In this document: positions 16,164-23,798 of the stretch, in pieces | Layout: each line of letters starts with the position of its first letter | Position numbering within the stretch: position 1 is the first letter of the stretch | Source of the DNA: Desulfurococcales archaeon | Lineage (GTDB): Archaea; Thermoproteota; Thermoprotei_A; Sulfolobales; NBVN01 | Assembly (NCBI GenBank): GCA_015521325.1 | Contig: WAOK01000077.1 | Coordinates: 1-35,807, forward strand | Reading direction: 5' to 3' | DNA length: 35,807 nt | The notes under the pieces: generated by a model | What the model was told of the DNA's origin: nothing | Database searches by the model: none | The model's input: the letters and a program-made list of their open reading frames with translations, nothing else | Made by a program: the position numbers and the translations under genes

Positions 16164-18854
16164 TTACGAGACAGCAATTACCCACACCTCACTCGTTCCA
16201 TCCTCCCTTACGTGGTAAAGGTAAGCTGTACCGGAAACAACGAGATAGGCTAGCCTGTCGCCCTCGCTCATAGGGTAGTACGGGAGCTGTGCCGCGGCCG
16301 CTGCCACCGACCCGGTCAAGGGGTCTATGTAGTGTATGCCGCCTCCCCTACCAATGACCCATAGGTAACCCCCGCCGTAGTCCATGCCAACAGGGAAAGC
16401 TGTGGGGGGTGCTGGGCTCATGGTTAACTGCGTCAGTGTCCTGGCGAACGGGTCGATCACGAGCAAATCACCGGACCCGCCTACGTAGATGTAGGCCTTC
16501 CTGGTGCTTTGGTCGTCCGCCGAACAGCTGTATTCGCCGATCGGTGACGGGGACGTTAGCCTCGTCACCAATGTCCCGTCGTAGGCCTTTAGGATGTAGA
16601 CATCCCTCGATCCCCCACCAGGCGCGTATATGAGGTACTGGTCGATCACCGCGGCCTGAGCGGAGTCGCTTGCGGGGGCCGGCAGCGATATCCCTGCAGC
16701 GACCGCCCCGGTGAAGGGGTCGTAAGTTAAGGTTGAGGAGTGGTTGACTATCACGAAAACCGCCCTGCCGTAGTCGAACGCTATCGCCGGGTTCACGAGC
16801 CTCCCAGGCAAGGACACTGAGGACCAGTTACCTGAGGCTATATCTAGCACGTATAGGGTGCTTGACAGGTTCGTTACCACAGCGAGTAGTGGGGTGCTGA
16901 GCGTCCTCAGGGTTATGACAGCGTCCCTGTACTCGGTGCTGAACTGGTCGCTGGAGGATACGTTAATCATCAGAGCCACTGGGTCGTTCGGGAAGTATGT
17001 GTTGGGCGTTCCCTCAACCACGAACAGGCCCGCGCCCGTGACCGACCTGTTGATCAGTATCCACGCACCGCTGACCCCCGCCTGAACGGTTACTGTGTAG
17101 GTTGTTGCTGGTCCGTCGATGTATAGGGTTATTGAGTAATTCACTACAGTCGTCGGCGCGTACCCCCTCCAGTAGAGTATCAGGCTCGATACATACGCCT
17201 GGACGGCGTTGCTGTACCCGCTGATCCCCGCCGGGTAAATCGCGACCGACGGCTCCACCGTAGCTTTCTTCCTCGGCCACAGCATCACGCTATTGTGGTT
17301 GTCCCAGTTGCTCGGGTTTTCGTTGTCACTCGTGACGAGGAGTGTGTAGTGGGTGCCGTCACCGTAGCTCACGCCTATGACTGGGGTGTCGTCGGTGCTG
17401 CTCGTCCCGTATATGGTGCCGTAGTCGAAGCGTATAAGGCCGTTACTGTAGAGCACCACATCGAAGTTCTGGGCGCCCCTGTTGTAGTAGAACTTAGTGG
17501 CCCACCTTATGAGGACACCCTGCCCGTACTCGTCGGAGTATGAGTCGTTTAGGTAGATGCCGGTGCCCGCTAGGTTAGTCATGAGGTCAGCCCAGAACGG
17601 GGCTATCATGCCCCTCGACTCCAGTTCCGCTATCGTGCTTGAGTAGTCCGCGCCAGCGTATGTCGTCCCTAAGAACCCGTTGCTGCAGACATAAACCGAG
17701 GAGTAGGTGGCTGAGTAGTATGGGAAGGTGAACGGCAGGGTGTAGGACCAGTACCCGTCATCAGCGCTCCACGCGCTTTGGTAGACCCCCTGGTTGAGGT
17801 CGAAGTAGTTGGCCCCCATGTCCCAGGGCTCGTAGTAGATCACGTAGTTGCCCCCGTCACTTGCCGGAAGCGGCTCCATCACCTTGAGGAGGCCGTGATG
17901 GGTTGCGTCGAAGGTGGCTGCGGGGTTCCCGTAGAGCATGTATATGGTGGTGTTCTCGCCTCCCCGGAGGAGAGGTACCTTAACCCATATTATGGCCTGC
18001 TCGGCCACGGGATCCCAGTACTGTATCCAGTAGTTGAGGAGAGTTACCCTGTCAGGGCCCAGGAACCTTATGTCGGAGCCGTCGGGGTTTGCCTGGGTGA
18101 AGTCGAAGTTCGTGCTGTTGAGCACTATCCTGACGGTGTAATTCGTGAGGTCCGTCCCTGTGTTCTCGGTTATGTTGATGACTTTGTAGTACGCCCAGTC
18201 AGCGTAGTTTGGGAATTCGTAGACCGTGCGTAACTCGGCACTCACTGTGGGGGGTGAGGTAGCTGTTAGTGTGCCGGAGGCGACTGAGTAATCGTTGTAC
18301 CTGACGGGGTTGGAGAGGCTGGAGTTGAATCCCTTGGCTGCGACAGTGTATGTGCTGAGTATTGATGGGGCGTAGAGGATGCTATACCCGCCCCCAGCTA
18401 TCACACCAGGGGTTGTTGGGAGGGGGTACCTGAACCTGTACACCCCGCCGTCCCTGCTTATGAGGACTATGAGGTATGAGGCGGACGAGTTGAAGCTCCC
18501 GGGTATGCTCACAGTTGCGGCTCCTCCGGCCGGCACGAGCTCGGATAGGGTACCCTCCCATCTCCTATTTGTTCCGTACTCTCTCACATAGTAGCTCGAA
18601 AGGATGACGTCGCTGGAGCCCTGGTTCACTAGGTTTAGTGTCATGCTCGAGGAAGTAACCGTTATTGATGTCGCGGTAAGGATCACCCTCCCAGCCCTGT
18701 TAATAGCGGCTAGCTGCGCAGTCACGGACGAGACCGCGTCGCTGAGGCTCTGGAAGGTTGCGTAGAGGAAGCCTGTCACAGCAAGCACTATCGCTATGAG
18801 GAACACCGCCGCGACAATGTTCGACACGCCCTTACGCGACAAGCGACGCCTCAT
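16164..18854 (-). CDS. Giant pilin-headed adhesin: class III signal peptide, DUF2341, nidogen-like and propeller regions
   Basis: The product is about 896 aa. It begins MRRRLSRKGVSNIVAAVFLIAIVL, a type IV pilin signal with basic leader and a cleavage site after Lys-Gly, followed by the pilin hydrophobic helix. Next come a short beta domain, a DUF2341-type domain (WAYYKVINITENTG ... IRFLGPDRVTLLNYWIQ ... MLYGNPAA, about residues 220-315), a nidogen-like stretch (LPFTFPYYSATYSSVYVCSNG ... MIAPFWADL, about 345-530), and from about 660 a tail of repeated strands with 'DP-TG--' turns like a beta-propeller. Ordinary pilins are 100-200 aa, so this is probably a tip or minor pilin adhesin. ATG 18854 is chosen over 18869 because GGGGGAG precedes it. 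It overlaps the upstream pilin gene. Confidence 0.78.
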   Translation of the reverse strand: MRRRLSRKGVSNIVAAVFLIAIVLAVTGFLYATFQSLSDAVSSVTAQLAAINRAGRVILTATSITVTSSSMTLNLVNQGSSDVILSSYYVREYGTNRRWEGTLSELVPAGGAATVSIPGSFNSSASYLIVLISRDGGVYRFRYPLPTTPGVIAGGGYSILYAPSILSTYTVAAKGFNSSLSNPVRYNDYSVASGTLTATSPPTVSAELRTVYEFPNYADWAYYKVINITENTGTDLTNYTVRIVLNSTNFDFTQANPDGSDIRFLGPDRVTLLNYWIQYWDPVAEQAIIWVKVPLLRGGENTTIYMLYGNPAATFDATHHGLLKVMEPLPASDGGNYVIYYEPWDMGANYFDLNQGVYQSAWSADDGYWSYTLPFTFPYYSATYSSVYVCSNGFLGTTYAGADYSSTIAELESRGMIAPFWADLMTNLAGTGIYLNDSYSDEYGQGVLIRWATKFYYNRGAQNFDVVLYSNGLIRFDYGTIYGTSSTDDTPVIGVSYGDGTHYTLLVTSDNENPSNWDNHNSVMLWPRKKATVEPSVAIYPAGISGYSNAVQAYVSSLILYWRGYAPTTVVNYSITLYIDGPATTYTVTVQAGVSGAWILINRSVTGAGLFVVEGTPNTYFPNDPVALMINVSSSDQFSTEYRDAVITLRTLSTPLLAVVTNLSSTLYVLDIASGNWSSVSLPGRLVNPAIAFDYGRAVFVIVNHSSTLTYDPFTGAVAAGISLPAPASDSAQAAVIDQYLIYAPGGGSRDVYILKAYDGTLVTRLTSPSPIGEYSCSADDQSTRKAYIYVGGSGDLLVIDPFARTLTQLTMSPAPPTAFPVGMDYGGGYLWVIGRGGGIHYIDPLTGSVAAAAAQLPYYPMSEGDRLAYLVVSGTAYLYHVREDGTSEVWVIAVS

Positions 18855-19248
18855 AGACCGCTCCCCCATCAGTCACTATTGTCAGGTGATGCACCCCCGG
18901 CGCGAGACTCACAACAAACCTAATGCAGTTAATCTCCTCCGGGATGAGCGGGTAGTTGAAGCCCGAGATGTAATTACCCGGATCTACGGGAACATTATCC
19001 ACGTAGACCCTCACTACGCTGACCCTGACCTCCTCGCGTAGGTAGAGGCAGACCACCACCGTGTTATTGGAGTCTATGTAAAACGCGTCCACGACTTCGA
19101 GTCCCGCGGACTCCTGAACTATTCTCTCGATCTCCGCCACAGTGGCGTGGACCCTGGTTGAGAGGGAGAAGGCGAATGAAGCGTATACCGCCGACATTAT
19201 TGACGCGACGATAAGCACTAGAATTACCTCTGAGATAAGGGGCGACAC
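18832..19248 (-). CDS. Pilin-like protein with little or no leader peptide
   Basis: The 138-aa protein opens MSPLISEVILVLIVASIMSA, which matches the mature start of archaeal pilins (typically [KR]G|[VI]SP.I). The GTG start corresponds to the residue right after the expected cleavage glycine, so no basic leader is encoded. The frame upstream reads RYALG before this codon but has no ATG, GTG or TTG. A TATA box at 19261-19275 puts the transcript start close to the GTG, consistent with leaderless initiation. The remaining 110 residues are a beta-rich extracellular domain. Alternatives: initiation at an unusual codon upstream, or a pilin-like subunit inserted without prepilin processing. Confidence 0.68.
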   Translation of the reverse strand: MSPLISEVILVLIVASIMSAVYASFAFSLSTRVHATVAEIERIVQESAGLEVVDAFYIDSNNTVVVCLYLREEVRVSVVRVYVDNVPVDPGNYISGFNYPLIPEEINCIRFVVSLAPGVHHLTIVTDGGAVYEASLVA

Positions 19249-19260
19249 ACCTAGGGCGTA

Positions 19261-19275
19261 TCTATGTATAAAAAA
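19261..19275 (-). promoter_or_regulatory. Overlapping poly-T terminator and TATA box between two pilin genes
   Basis: On the minus strand CCCCTTTTTTATACATAGA follows the small pilin gene. The T-run is a plausible archaeal terminator for that gene, and the same bases form a TATA box whose expected start site falls at the GTG of the next pilin-like gene. Confidence 0.45.
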
Positions 19276-19313
19276 GGGGTTCTAGAGGTTCCCAATCCTC
19301 CGCCACCCCCAGA

Positions 19314-19739
19314 TCACACCTTGACGGTTACGGTGACGGAGGAACCGTCGTCAGCGACGAGCTTTATTGTCCAGACCCCTGTAGTCACGGTTATTCCGGT
19401 GGTCGGCACCTTAACCAGCACGGTGCTCCCCGGCGCCACTGTGTAACCGCCGGAGCTAATGTCCTTGAAGTAGACGGTGCCGTCGGGAGCCGTTATGTAG
19501 GCCCTAACAACTTGCACGTTGCCGACGCCGTCGTTCCTTACGTAGATATAGAAGTTCGCGTCTGTGCTGTTGTAGTACGCCTCCTCAGCCGAAAGCACAC
19601 CAACAGGCCCGGCGAGGCTCCCCGTCCTGGAACCTATCCATCCACTGAAGTAAGCGTAGAGCAGGGTCCCCAGCGCCACGGCTACCAGCGTCATCAGGAC
19701 GACGGTTATTAGGTATGAGACACCCGAGCGCCTCTTCAT
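19314..19739 (-). CDS. Small type IV pilin (probable major subunit)
   Basis: This 141-aa protein begins MKRRSGVSYLITVVLMTLVAVALG: a short basic leader, cleavage after Gly, then the hydrophobic assembly helix of a class III signal peptide. The rest is a beta-sandwich-like domain typical of archaeal pilins. The ORF track starts at ATG 19754, but GGTGATC (an exact match to the usual anti-Shine-Dalgarno) ends five bases before ATG 19739, supporting the shorter form. A TATA motif at 19775-19785 predicts a transcript starting near 19754. First gene of the pilus cluster; its position, size and own terminator suggest it is the abundant subunit. Confidence 0.8.
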   Translation of the reverse strand: MKRRSGVSYLITVVLMTLVAVALGTLLYAYFSGWIGSRTGSLAGPVGVLSAEEAYYNSTDANFYIYVRNDGVGNVQVVRAYITAPDGTVYFKDISSGGYTVAPGSTVLVKVPTTGITVTTGVWTIKLVADDGSSVTVTVKV

Positions 19740-19744
19740 AGAGT

Positions 19745-19751
19745 GATCACC
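19745..19751 (-). promoter_or_regulatory. Shine-Dalgarno site deciding the pilin start
   Basis: GGTGATC on the minus strand, five bases before ATG 19739 and overlapping the codons after ATG 19754; it selects the downstream start. Confidence 0.6.
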
Positions 19752-19774
19752 CATTATATAATAACTATACGATG

Positions 19775-19785
19775 CGATATAAGTT
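19775..19785 (-). promoter_or_regulatory. TATA box of the pilus operon
   Basis: On the minus strand AACTTATATCG is preceded by a purine-rich AAAGC that fits a BRE element. The predicted start is about 26 bases downstream, near 19754. Confidence 0.5.
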
Positions 19786-19822
19786 TGCTTTAAGTAAGTA
19801 ACGTCGACCGATGAACAACTAG

Positions 19823-19833
19823 TTTTTTATGTT
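19823..19833 (+). promoter_or_regulatory. TATA-like element upstream of the FtsX-type permease
   Basis: TTTTTTATGTT lies about 33 bases before the proposed CTG start at 19862. With the minus-strand box at 19775-19785 it makes a divergent promoter region only about 100 bases long. Confidence 0.4.
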
Positions 19834-19850
19834 ATGCAAAAAGTCAGTGT

Positions 19851-19856
19851 GGTGAT
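19851..19856 (+). promoter_or_regulatory. Shine-Dalgarno site deciding a CTG start
   Basis: GGTGAT ends five bases before CTG 19862, in frame with the permease. The in-frame TGA at 19853-19855 excludes any start further upstream. Confidence 0.5.
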
Positions 19857-19861
19857 GCGGG

Positions 19862-22810
19862 CTGAAAATACTCCTTAAGACACCTTACTCAGTTGTTTCA
19901 GTATCCATAGCTCTCTTCATATCCGCCCTAATACTTGTCTCATTCGCTTACTCGGTACACGCGGTATATGCACAAATGGAGGCGATCGCTGAGAGGATCG
20001 ATTATGAGGTCATACTGTTTACCCAGAACCGGACGAGCTACTACATATTCAATGACACGATTAACGCGCAGAACATCGAATCCGTAGCGCTGGAGAAGGC
20101 GAGGGCTCTTAAACAGTCCTACGAGAGCGTGGTCAGTGATGACAGGGTAGACGAAGCCTACGCCGTACTCTATGCTTGGCCGATGCCTGGCCCCAACATC
20201 CCGCCGGAGGCAGGGGACTATCTGAGAGGTTCGGGCGGGGGTGTCCTACTCGTCATATCGCCCAAGGTTAGTGGCTCATGCGTTAACCCGCCCCCAGGCG
20301 CTGACGAGAGATACCTACGCATAATCGAGAGGGTTGGTGAGGAGGCAGGGGTGGGCTCCCTCTGCGGCAGGGAGGTGCTGGAGGTTGTTGACGACTACGT
20401 TTCGAGACTGGCATACATCACGGTCTCCACCGTAACCGCGACCCCGTTCGGGGCATCTGAGTCCATAACAACGATGGATACCGGCTTGCCCGGAACTGTT
20501 GACGCCATACCGATAATAGTCACAAATGACGAGGTCTTCGGTAGGGCCGTTGCCGCCCTGGCTAGGGAGCTGAACGCGAGCGGCGTAGCGCTGGGGCCGG
20601 CAGCGATAGCTGTCTCCATCAAGCCGGAGGCGTACGTCAACCCCGCATCAGCTCAGGCAACACTCGATAGGCTTCACAGAATCGCTGCCGAACTCGAGGA
20701 GAAGGCTGGGGCAGTTATGGTAAGCACGTACAACGCGGACAGCGAGATCCGTGACTATCAAGCCTTTGAGAGTGTCGGCAGGCTCTTCATGGTCTTCGGC
20801 CTAGTACCCTCAATACTCGTGGTCTTGATCGCTGCTAACCCGATAGCTGAGTCCGTCATCCTGAGCATGAGGAAGCAGGTTGGCCTACTGAGGCTCAGGG
20901 GGGCTGGCCCGGGCATGCTCCGGAGTGAGTTCGCGGCCACCACACTACTCACGGGGGTGGCTGGCTTCGTGGCTGGGGCCGGGCTCACGTACGCGATCGT
21001 GTCCATAGTCTTCGGCGGGTCAGGCCCCGGAATAGCTAGGATAACCCTCACTGACCCTGTCATACTCGGGATCACGGCATTCCTCATGGGCGTGGTGCTC
21101 GCCTATACTGCCAGGAGGGCGAGGAAAGTTATTGCTGAGCTCCCGCCATCTGAGGCTATAAAGACAACCTTAACCCCGGAGGAGCTCCTTAAACCACTCC
21201 GCGTGGGCGGCCTGGGGTGGTTCTCCATAATCACGGGCCTCTATTTCGTGGTGACCGGGTACCTTGGGTGGTCAGCGGCGACGGCCATGCTTAATTACAT
21301 GGTCAGCACCTCAGGCCCGCCGAACATAGGTCTCTTCATAGTGCTGGTTATCCTGGCTATGTTCGAGGGATTCCTCAAGCCATTCGCCCCCATACTTCTC
21401 GCTTATGGGATAGCGAAGTACGTGGCAGTCAACTACGATAAGATAATGGAGAGGGTGGCGAGGAGCGGTGTCCTCGGCGAGCTCACGTTCGTGGGGAAGG
21501 GCCTCATAGGCGTTATGAGGCGCAGGGTCACGGCGATACTTGTCCTAACTATATTCACGGTAAGCGTCCTCGCCCAGACATACATATCGACGACCGCTGG
21601 CGAGACCCTCTTCAACTCAGCCATCGTCTCCTCCCTAGGCAATGAATACGGTGCCTTCCTCGACCTGAGGATGAACTCCTCTACCGGCGTAGGGGAGCTG
21701 AGCGACTACCTCGCGGGCACTGGGTGCGGGGCCACCATAGGGATACAGACGCTAGCGAACCTGGGCGGAGGCACTGCATCCGCTGTACTGGTCATAGTCC
21801 CGAACCCGGAGTCCCTCCTAAGCAATAGTGTGTGGTACCCTTCATGGTCGTGGCCCGACCCATTCGATAAGGCGCTTAAGGGGCTGGGGAGCACCAACGT
21901 AATGCTCCTCGCGGGCACTGCGCCCTTCATAGGCGTGGGCCCCAAGGGCGTGGGTGTGGGGAACGTAACATCTATCGAATCCTGGGTAACCAATGTCAGC
22001 ATCAGTGTGAGCATAGCAGAGGAAACGAAGGGGTTCCCAGGGTACGGGTTGCTCAGCGCCTCACCAACGCAGGGATTGATCGAGGTAGGGCCTGGGGCAT
22101 TGGTGACCCCACTCATAATAGCGGGGCCATCCATGGCATCTGTGCTGGACGACTCACTGTTCCTCGCCCCGGGATCGCGGCTGAGGGTGGTTGTGGTGGG
22201 CGATGATAACTCGACCGTGTCTTCATGCATCGAAGGCCTGAAGAGCGCTGTGAAGGGGTTTGGGATGGAGCCCGTGGGCGAGGGCTACGTCTACGTCGGT
22301 GACTTAGAGGTTGCTGAGGCAATGCCTGGGTCGGCGATGTTCCTTAGTCAGGCCTCTGTATCAATAACCCAGGCAGTAATACTGATAGGGTTGGCCGTCG
22401 CCTTCTCAGTCATCCTATCGTGGAGTGTCACGAAGGAAGTGATCAGGGTTTATTTGCTACTGAGGGTCAGGGGAGCGTCGGCCAGGGACATAGCGAGGAT
22501 AGGGGCCGTGAAATGGGGGCTACTCGCCGCAGTTGCTGTAGCGCTCGGGCTCTTCGTCGGCGGTGCCCTGGGGAGGGGGACGGTGTCCACGTCGATGACC
22601 GGGCTATCCCTGCTCTCAGTATCCGCTGTTGCCAGTAACGGGGTAACCATGCCGGTGAACCTAGAGCAGGGGGTGATGACGCCCTACATACCTCTCGAGG
22701 GGTGGGCGATAGTCGCGGCTACGGCGGCCGCACTGACCGCGTTCCCCCTAGTCATCACGCTCCGCGTGTTCCGCGGCGCCGTCAGGGAGAGGTTTATTGA
22801 GGTGAGGTAA
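19862..22810 (+). CDS. ABC transporter permease, FtsX/MacB-like, probable CTG start
   Basis: The ORF track starts at ATG 19976, but that cuts off the first membrane helix. Upstream in frame is LKILLKTPYSVVSVSIALFISALILVSFAYSV, a normal FtsX N-terminus, starting at CTG 19862 behind GGTGAT. No ATG, GTG or TTG is available in that stretch. The full product is about 982 aa: one N-terminal helix, an extracellular domain of about 260 residues, a first three-helix FtsX core (MVFGLVPSILVVLIAANPI, near residues 300-420), further helices, a second external domain and a C-terminal FtsX core (AVILIGLAVAFSVILSW). It would act in mechanotransmission or export of lipid or peptide, paired with the ATPase two bases downstream. 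Confidence 0.8.
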   Translation: MKILLKTPYSVVSVSIALFISALILVSFAYSVHAVYAQMEAIAERIDYEVILFTQNRTSYYIFNDTINAQNIESVALEKARALKQSYESVVSDDRVDEAYAVLYAWPMPGPNIPPEAGDYLRGSGGGVLLVISPKVSGSCVNPPPGADERYLRIIERVGEEAGVGSLCGREVLEVVDDYVSRLAYITVSTVTATPFGASESITTMDTGLPGTVDAIPIIVTNDEVFGRAVAALARELNASGVALGPAAIAVSIKPEAYVNPASAQATLDRLHRIAAELEEKAGAVMVSTYNADSEIRDYQAFESVGRLFMVFGLVPSILVVLIAANPIAESVILSMRKQVGLLRLRGAGPGMLRSEFAATTLLTGVAGFVAGAGLTYAIVSIVFGGSGPGIARITLTDPVILGITAFLMGVVLAYTARRARKVIAELPPSEAIKTTLTPEELLKPLRVGGLGWFSIITGLYFVVTGYLGWSAATAMLNYMVSTSGPPNIGLFIVLVILAMFEGFLKPFAPILLAYGIAKYVAVNYDKIMERVARSGVLGELTFVGKGLIGVMRRRVTAILVLTIFTVSVLAQTYISTTAGETLFNSAIVSSLGNEYGAFLDLRMNSSTGVGELSDYLAGTGCGATIGIQTLANLGGGTASAVLVIVPNPESLLSNSVWYPSWSWPDPFDKALKGLGSTNVMLLAGTAPFIGVGPKGVGVGNVTSIESWVTNVSISVSIAEETKGFPGYGLLSASPTQGLIEVGPGALVTPLIIAGPSMASVLDDSLFLAPGSRLRVVVVGDDNSTVSSCIEGLKSAVKGFGMEPVGEGYVYVGDLEVAEAMPGSAMFLSQASVSITQAVILIGLAVAFSVILSWSVTKEVIRVYLLLRVRGASARDIARIGAVKWGLLAAVAVALGLFVGGALGRGTVSTSMTGLSLLSVSAVASNGVTMPVNLEQGVMTPYIPLEGWAIVAATAAALTAFPLVITLRVFRGAVRERFIEVR

Positions 22811-22811
22811 G

Positions 22812-23753
22812 GTGTTCGGGAGGAGAGGCCTCAAGGTAGAGGTGAGGGACCTCGTCAAGATCTACAAGTACAAAGGTGGCGAGGTCCAGGCACTGAGGGG
22901 CGTCACCGCCACGTTCATGCCCGGCAAGATGACCTGCATAATGGGGCCCTCAGGCTCCGGTAAGACGACACTCCTGAACCTAGTGGGCGGGATAGATAAG
23001 CCCACGGGAGGGTCTATATTGGTTAGCGGAGAGGGCGTTGAGGTAAGGGTTCATGACCTAAGCTTTAGGGCACTTGATAAGTACAGGCTTCAGTACGTGG
23101 GCTTCGTGTTCCAGGCCCTCAACCTCATACCCACCCTAACCGCTGAGGAGAACGTGGAGCTCCCGATGATGCTCGCCGGGATGAGTAAGAGGGAGAGAAA
23201 AGAGAGGGCCCTAAAGCTCCTCGAGCTCGTTGGACTGAAAGAGAAGGCGGGGAGGTACCCGGAGGAGCTGAGCGGTGGGGAGCAGCAGAGGGTCGCTATA
23301 GCCGTCGCCTTAGCGAACGACCCGCCGATAATACTGGCGGACGAGCCCACGGCCGAGCTGGACTCTGAGAACGCTAGGGCTGTCACGAACGTCCTTAGGA
23401 GGCTCGTGGAGGAGTTCGGTAAGACGGTGATACTGTCGACTCACGACCCCAGGGTGGCGATCAAGACCGACAGGATACTGAGGCTGGAAGACGGTAGGCT
23501 CGTCGGCGAGTACAGGCCAATAGACCTAGAGAAGAGTGCCGGCGCTGAGGCAGCCAAGGAGGGCGTTGCCCAGGTCACTCTGGCCGAGCTCATTAAGATG
23601 AGGCTCGCGTCAATAGATGAAGACATTGCGAGGCTGGAGGAGGAGTTCCGTAAGGGCCTCATAGGGAGGGATGAGTTCTACTCCAAGGTCTCGAGGCTCG
23701 AGAGGCTTAGGGAGGCCCTGCAAGAGCTACTAACCTCGATAGGGTCATCGTAA
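22812..23753 (+). CDS. ABC transporter ATP-binding protein, LolD/MacB type
   Basis: The 313-aa protein has Walker A GPSGSGKTT (45-53), Q-loop VFQALNLIPTLTAEENVELPM, signature LSGGEQQRVAIAVALA, Walker B IILADEPTAELDS and the H-loop STHDPRV. The Q-loop region and signature are those of the LolD/FtsE/MacB class that pairs with FtsX-type permeases. Beyond the usual 225 residues there is an 80-residue tail ending in a predicted coiled coil (LASIDEDIARLEEEFRKG ... LERLREALQELL). The start is GTG 22812, one base after the permease stop, with GGTGAGG upstream, so the two genes form an operon. Confidence 0.9.
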   Translation: MFGRRGLKVEVRDLVKIYKYKGGEVQALRGVTATFMPGKMTCIMGPSGSGKTTLLNLVGGIDKPTGGSILVSGEGVEVRVHDLSFRALDKYRLQYVGFVFQALNLIPTLTAEENVELPMMLAGMSKRERKERALKLLELVGLKEKAGRYPEELSGGEQQRVAIAVALANDPPIILADEPTAELDSENARAVTNVLRRLVEEFGKTVILSTHDPRVAIKTDRILRLEDGRLVGEYRPIDLEKSAGAEAAKEGVAQVTLAELIKMRLASIDEDIARLEEEFRKGLIGRDEFYSKVSRLERLREALQELLTSIGSS

Positions 23754-23798
23754 CAACCTGATTAACCCGGCCTAACCCGTTTTTAGGGAAAGGATCGC

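Noticed and set aside
11318-19754. Archaellum operon
   Set aside because: No archaellin array, ArlF/G or full-length ArlJ; a split TadB/TadC-like platform and a giant pilin fit a type IV pilus better.
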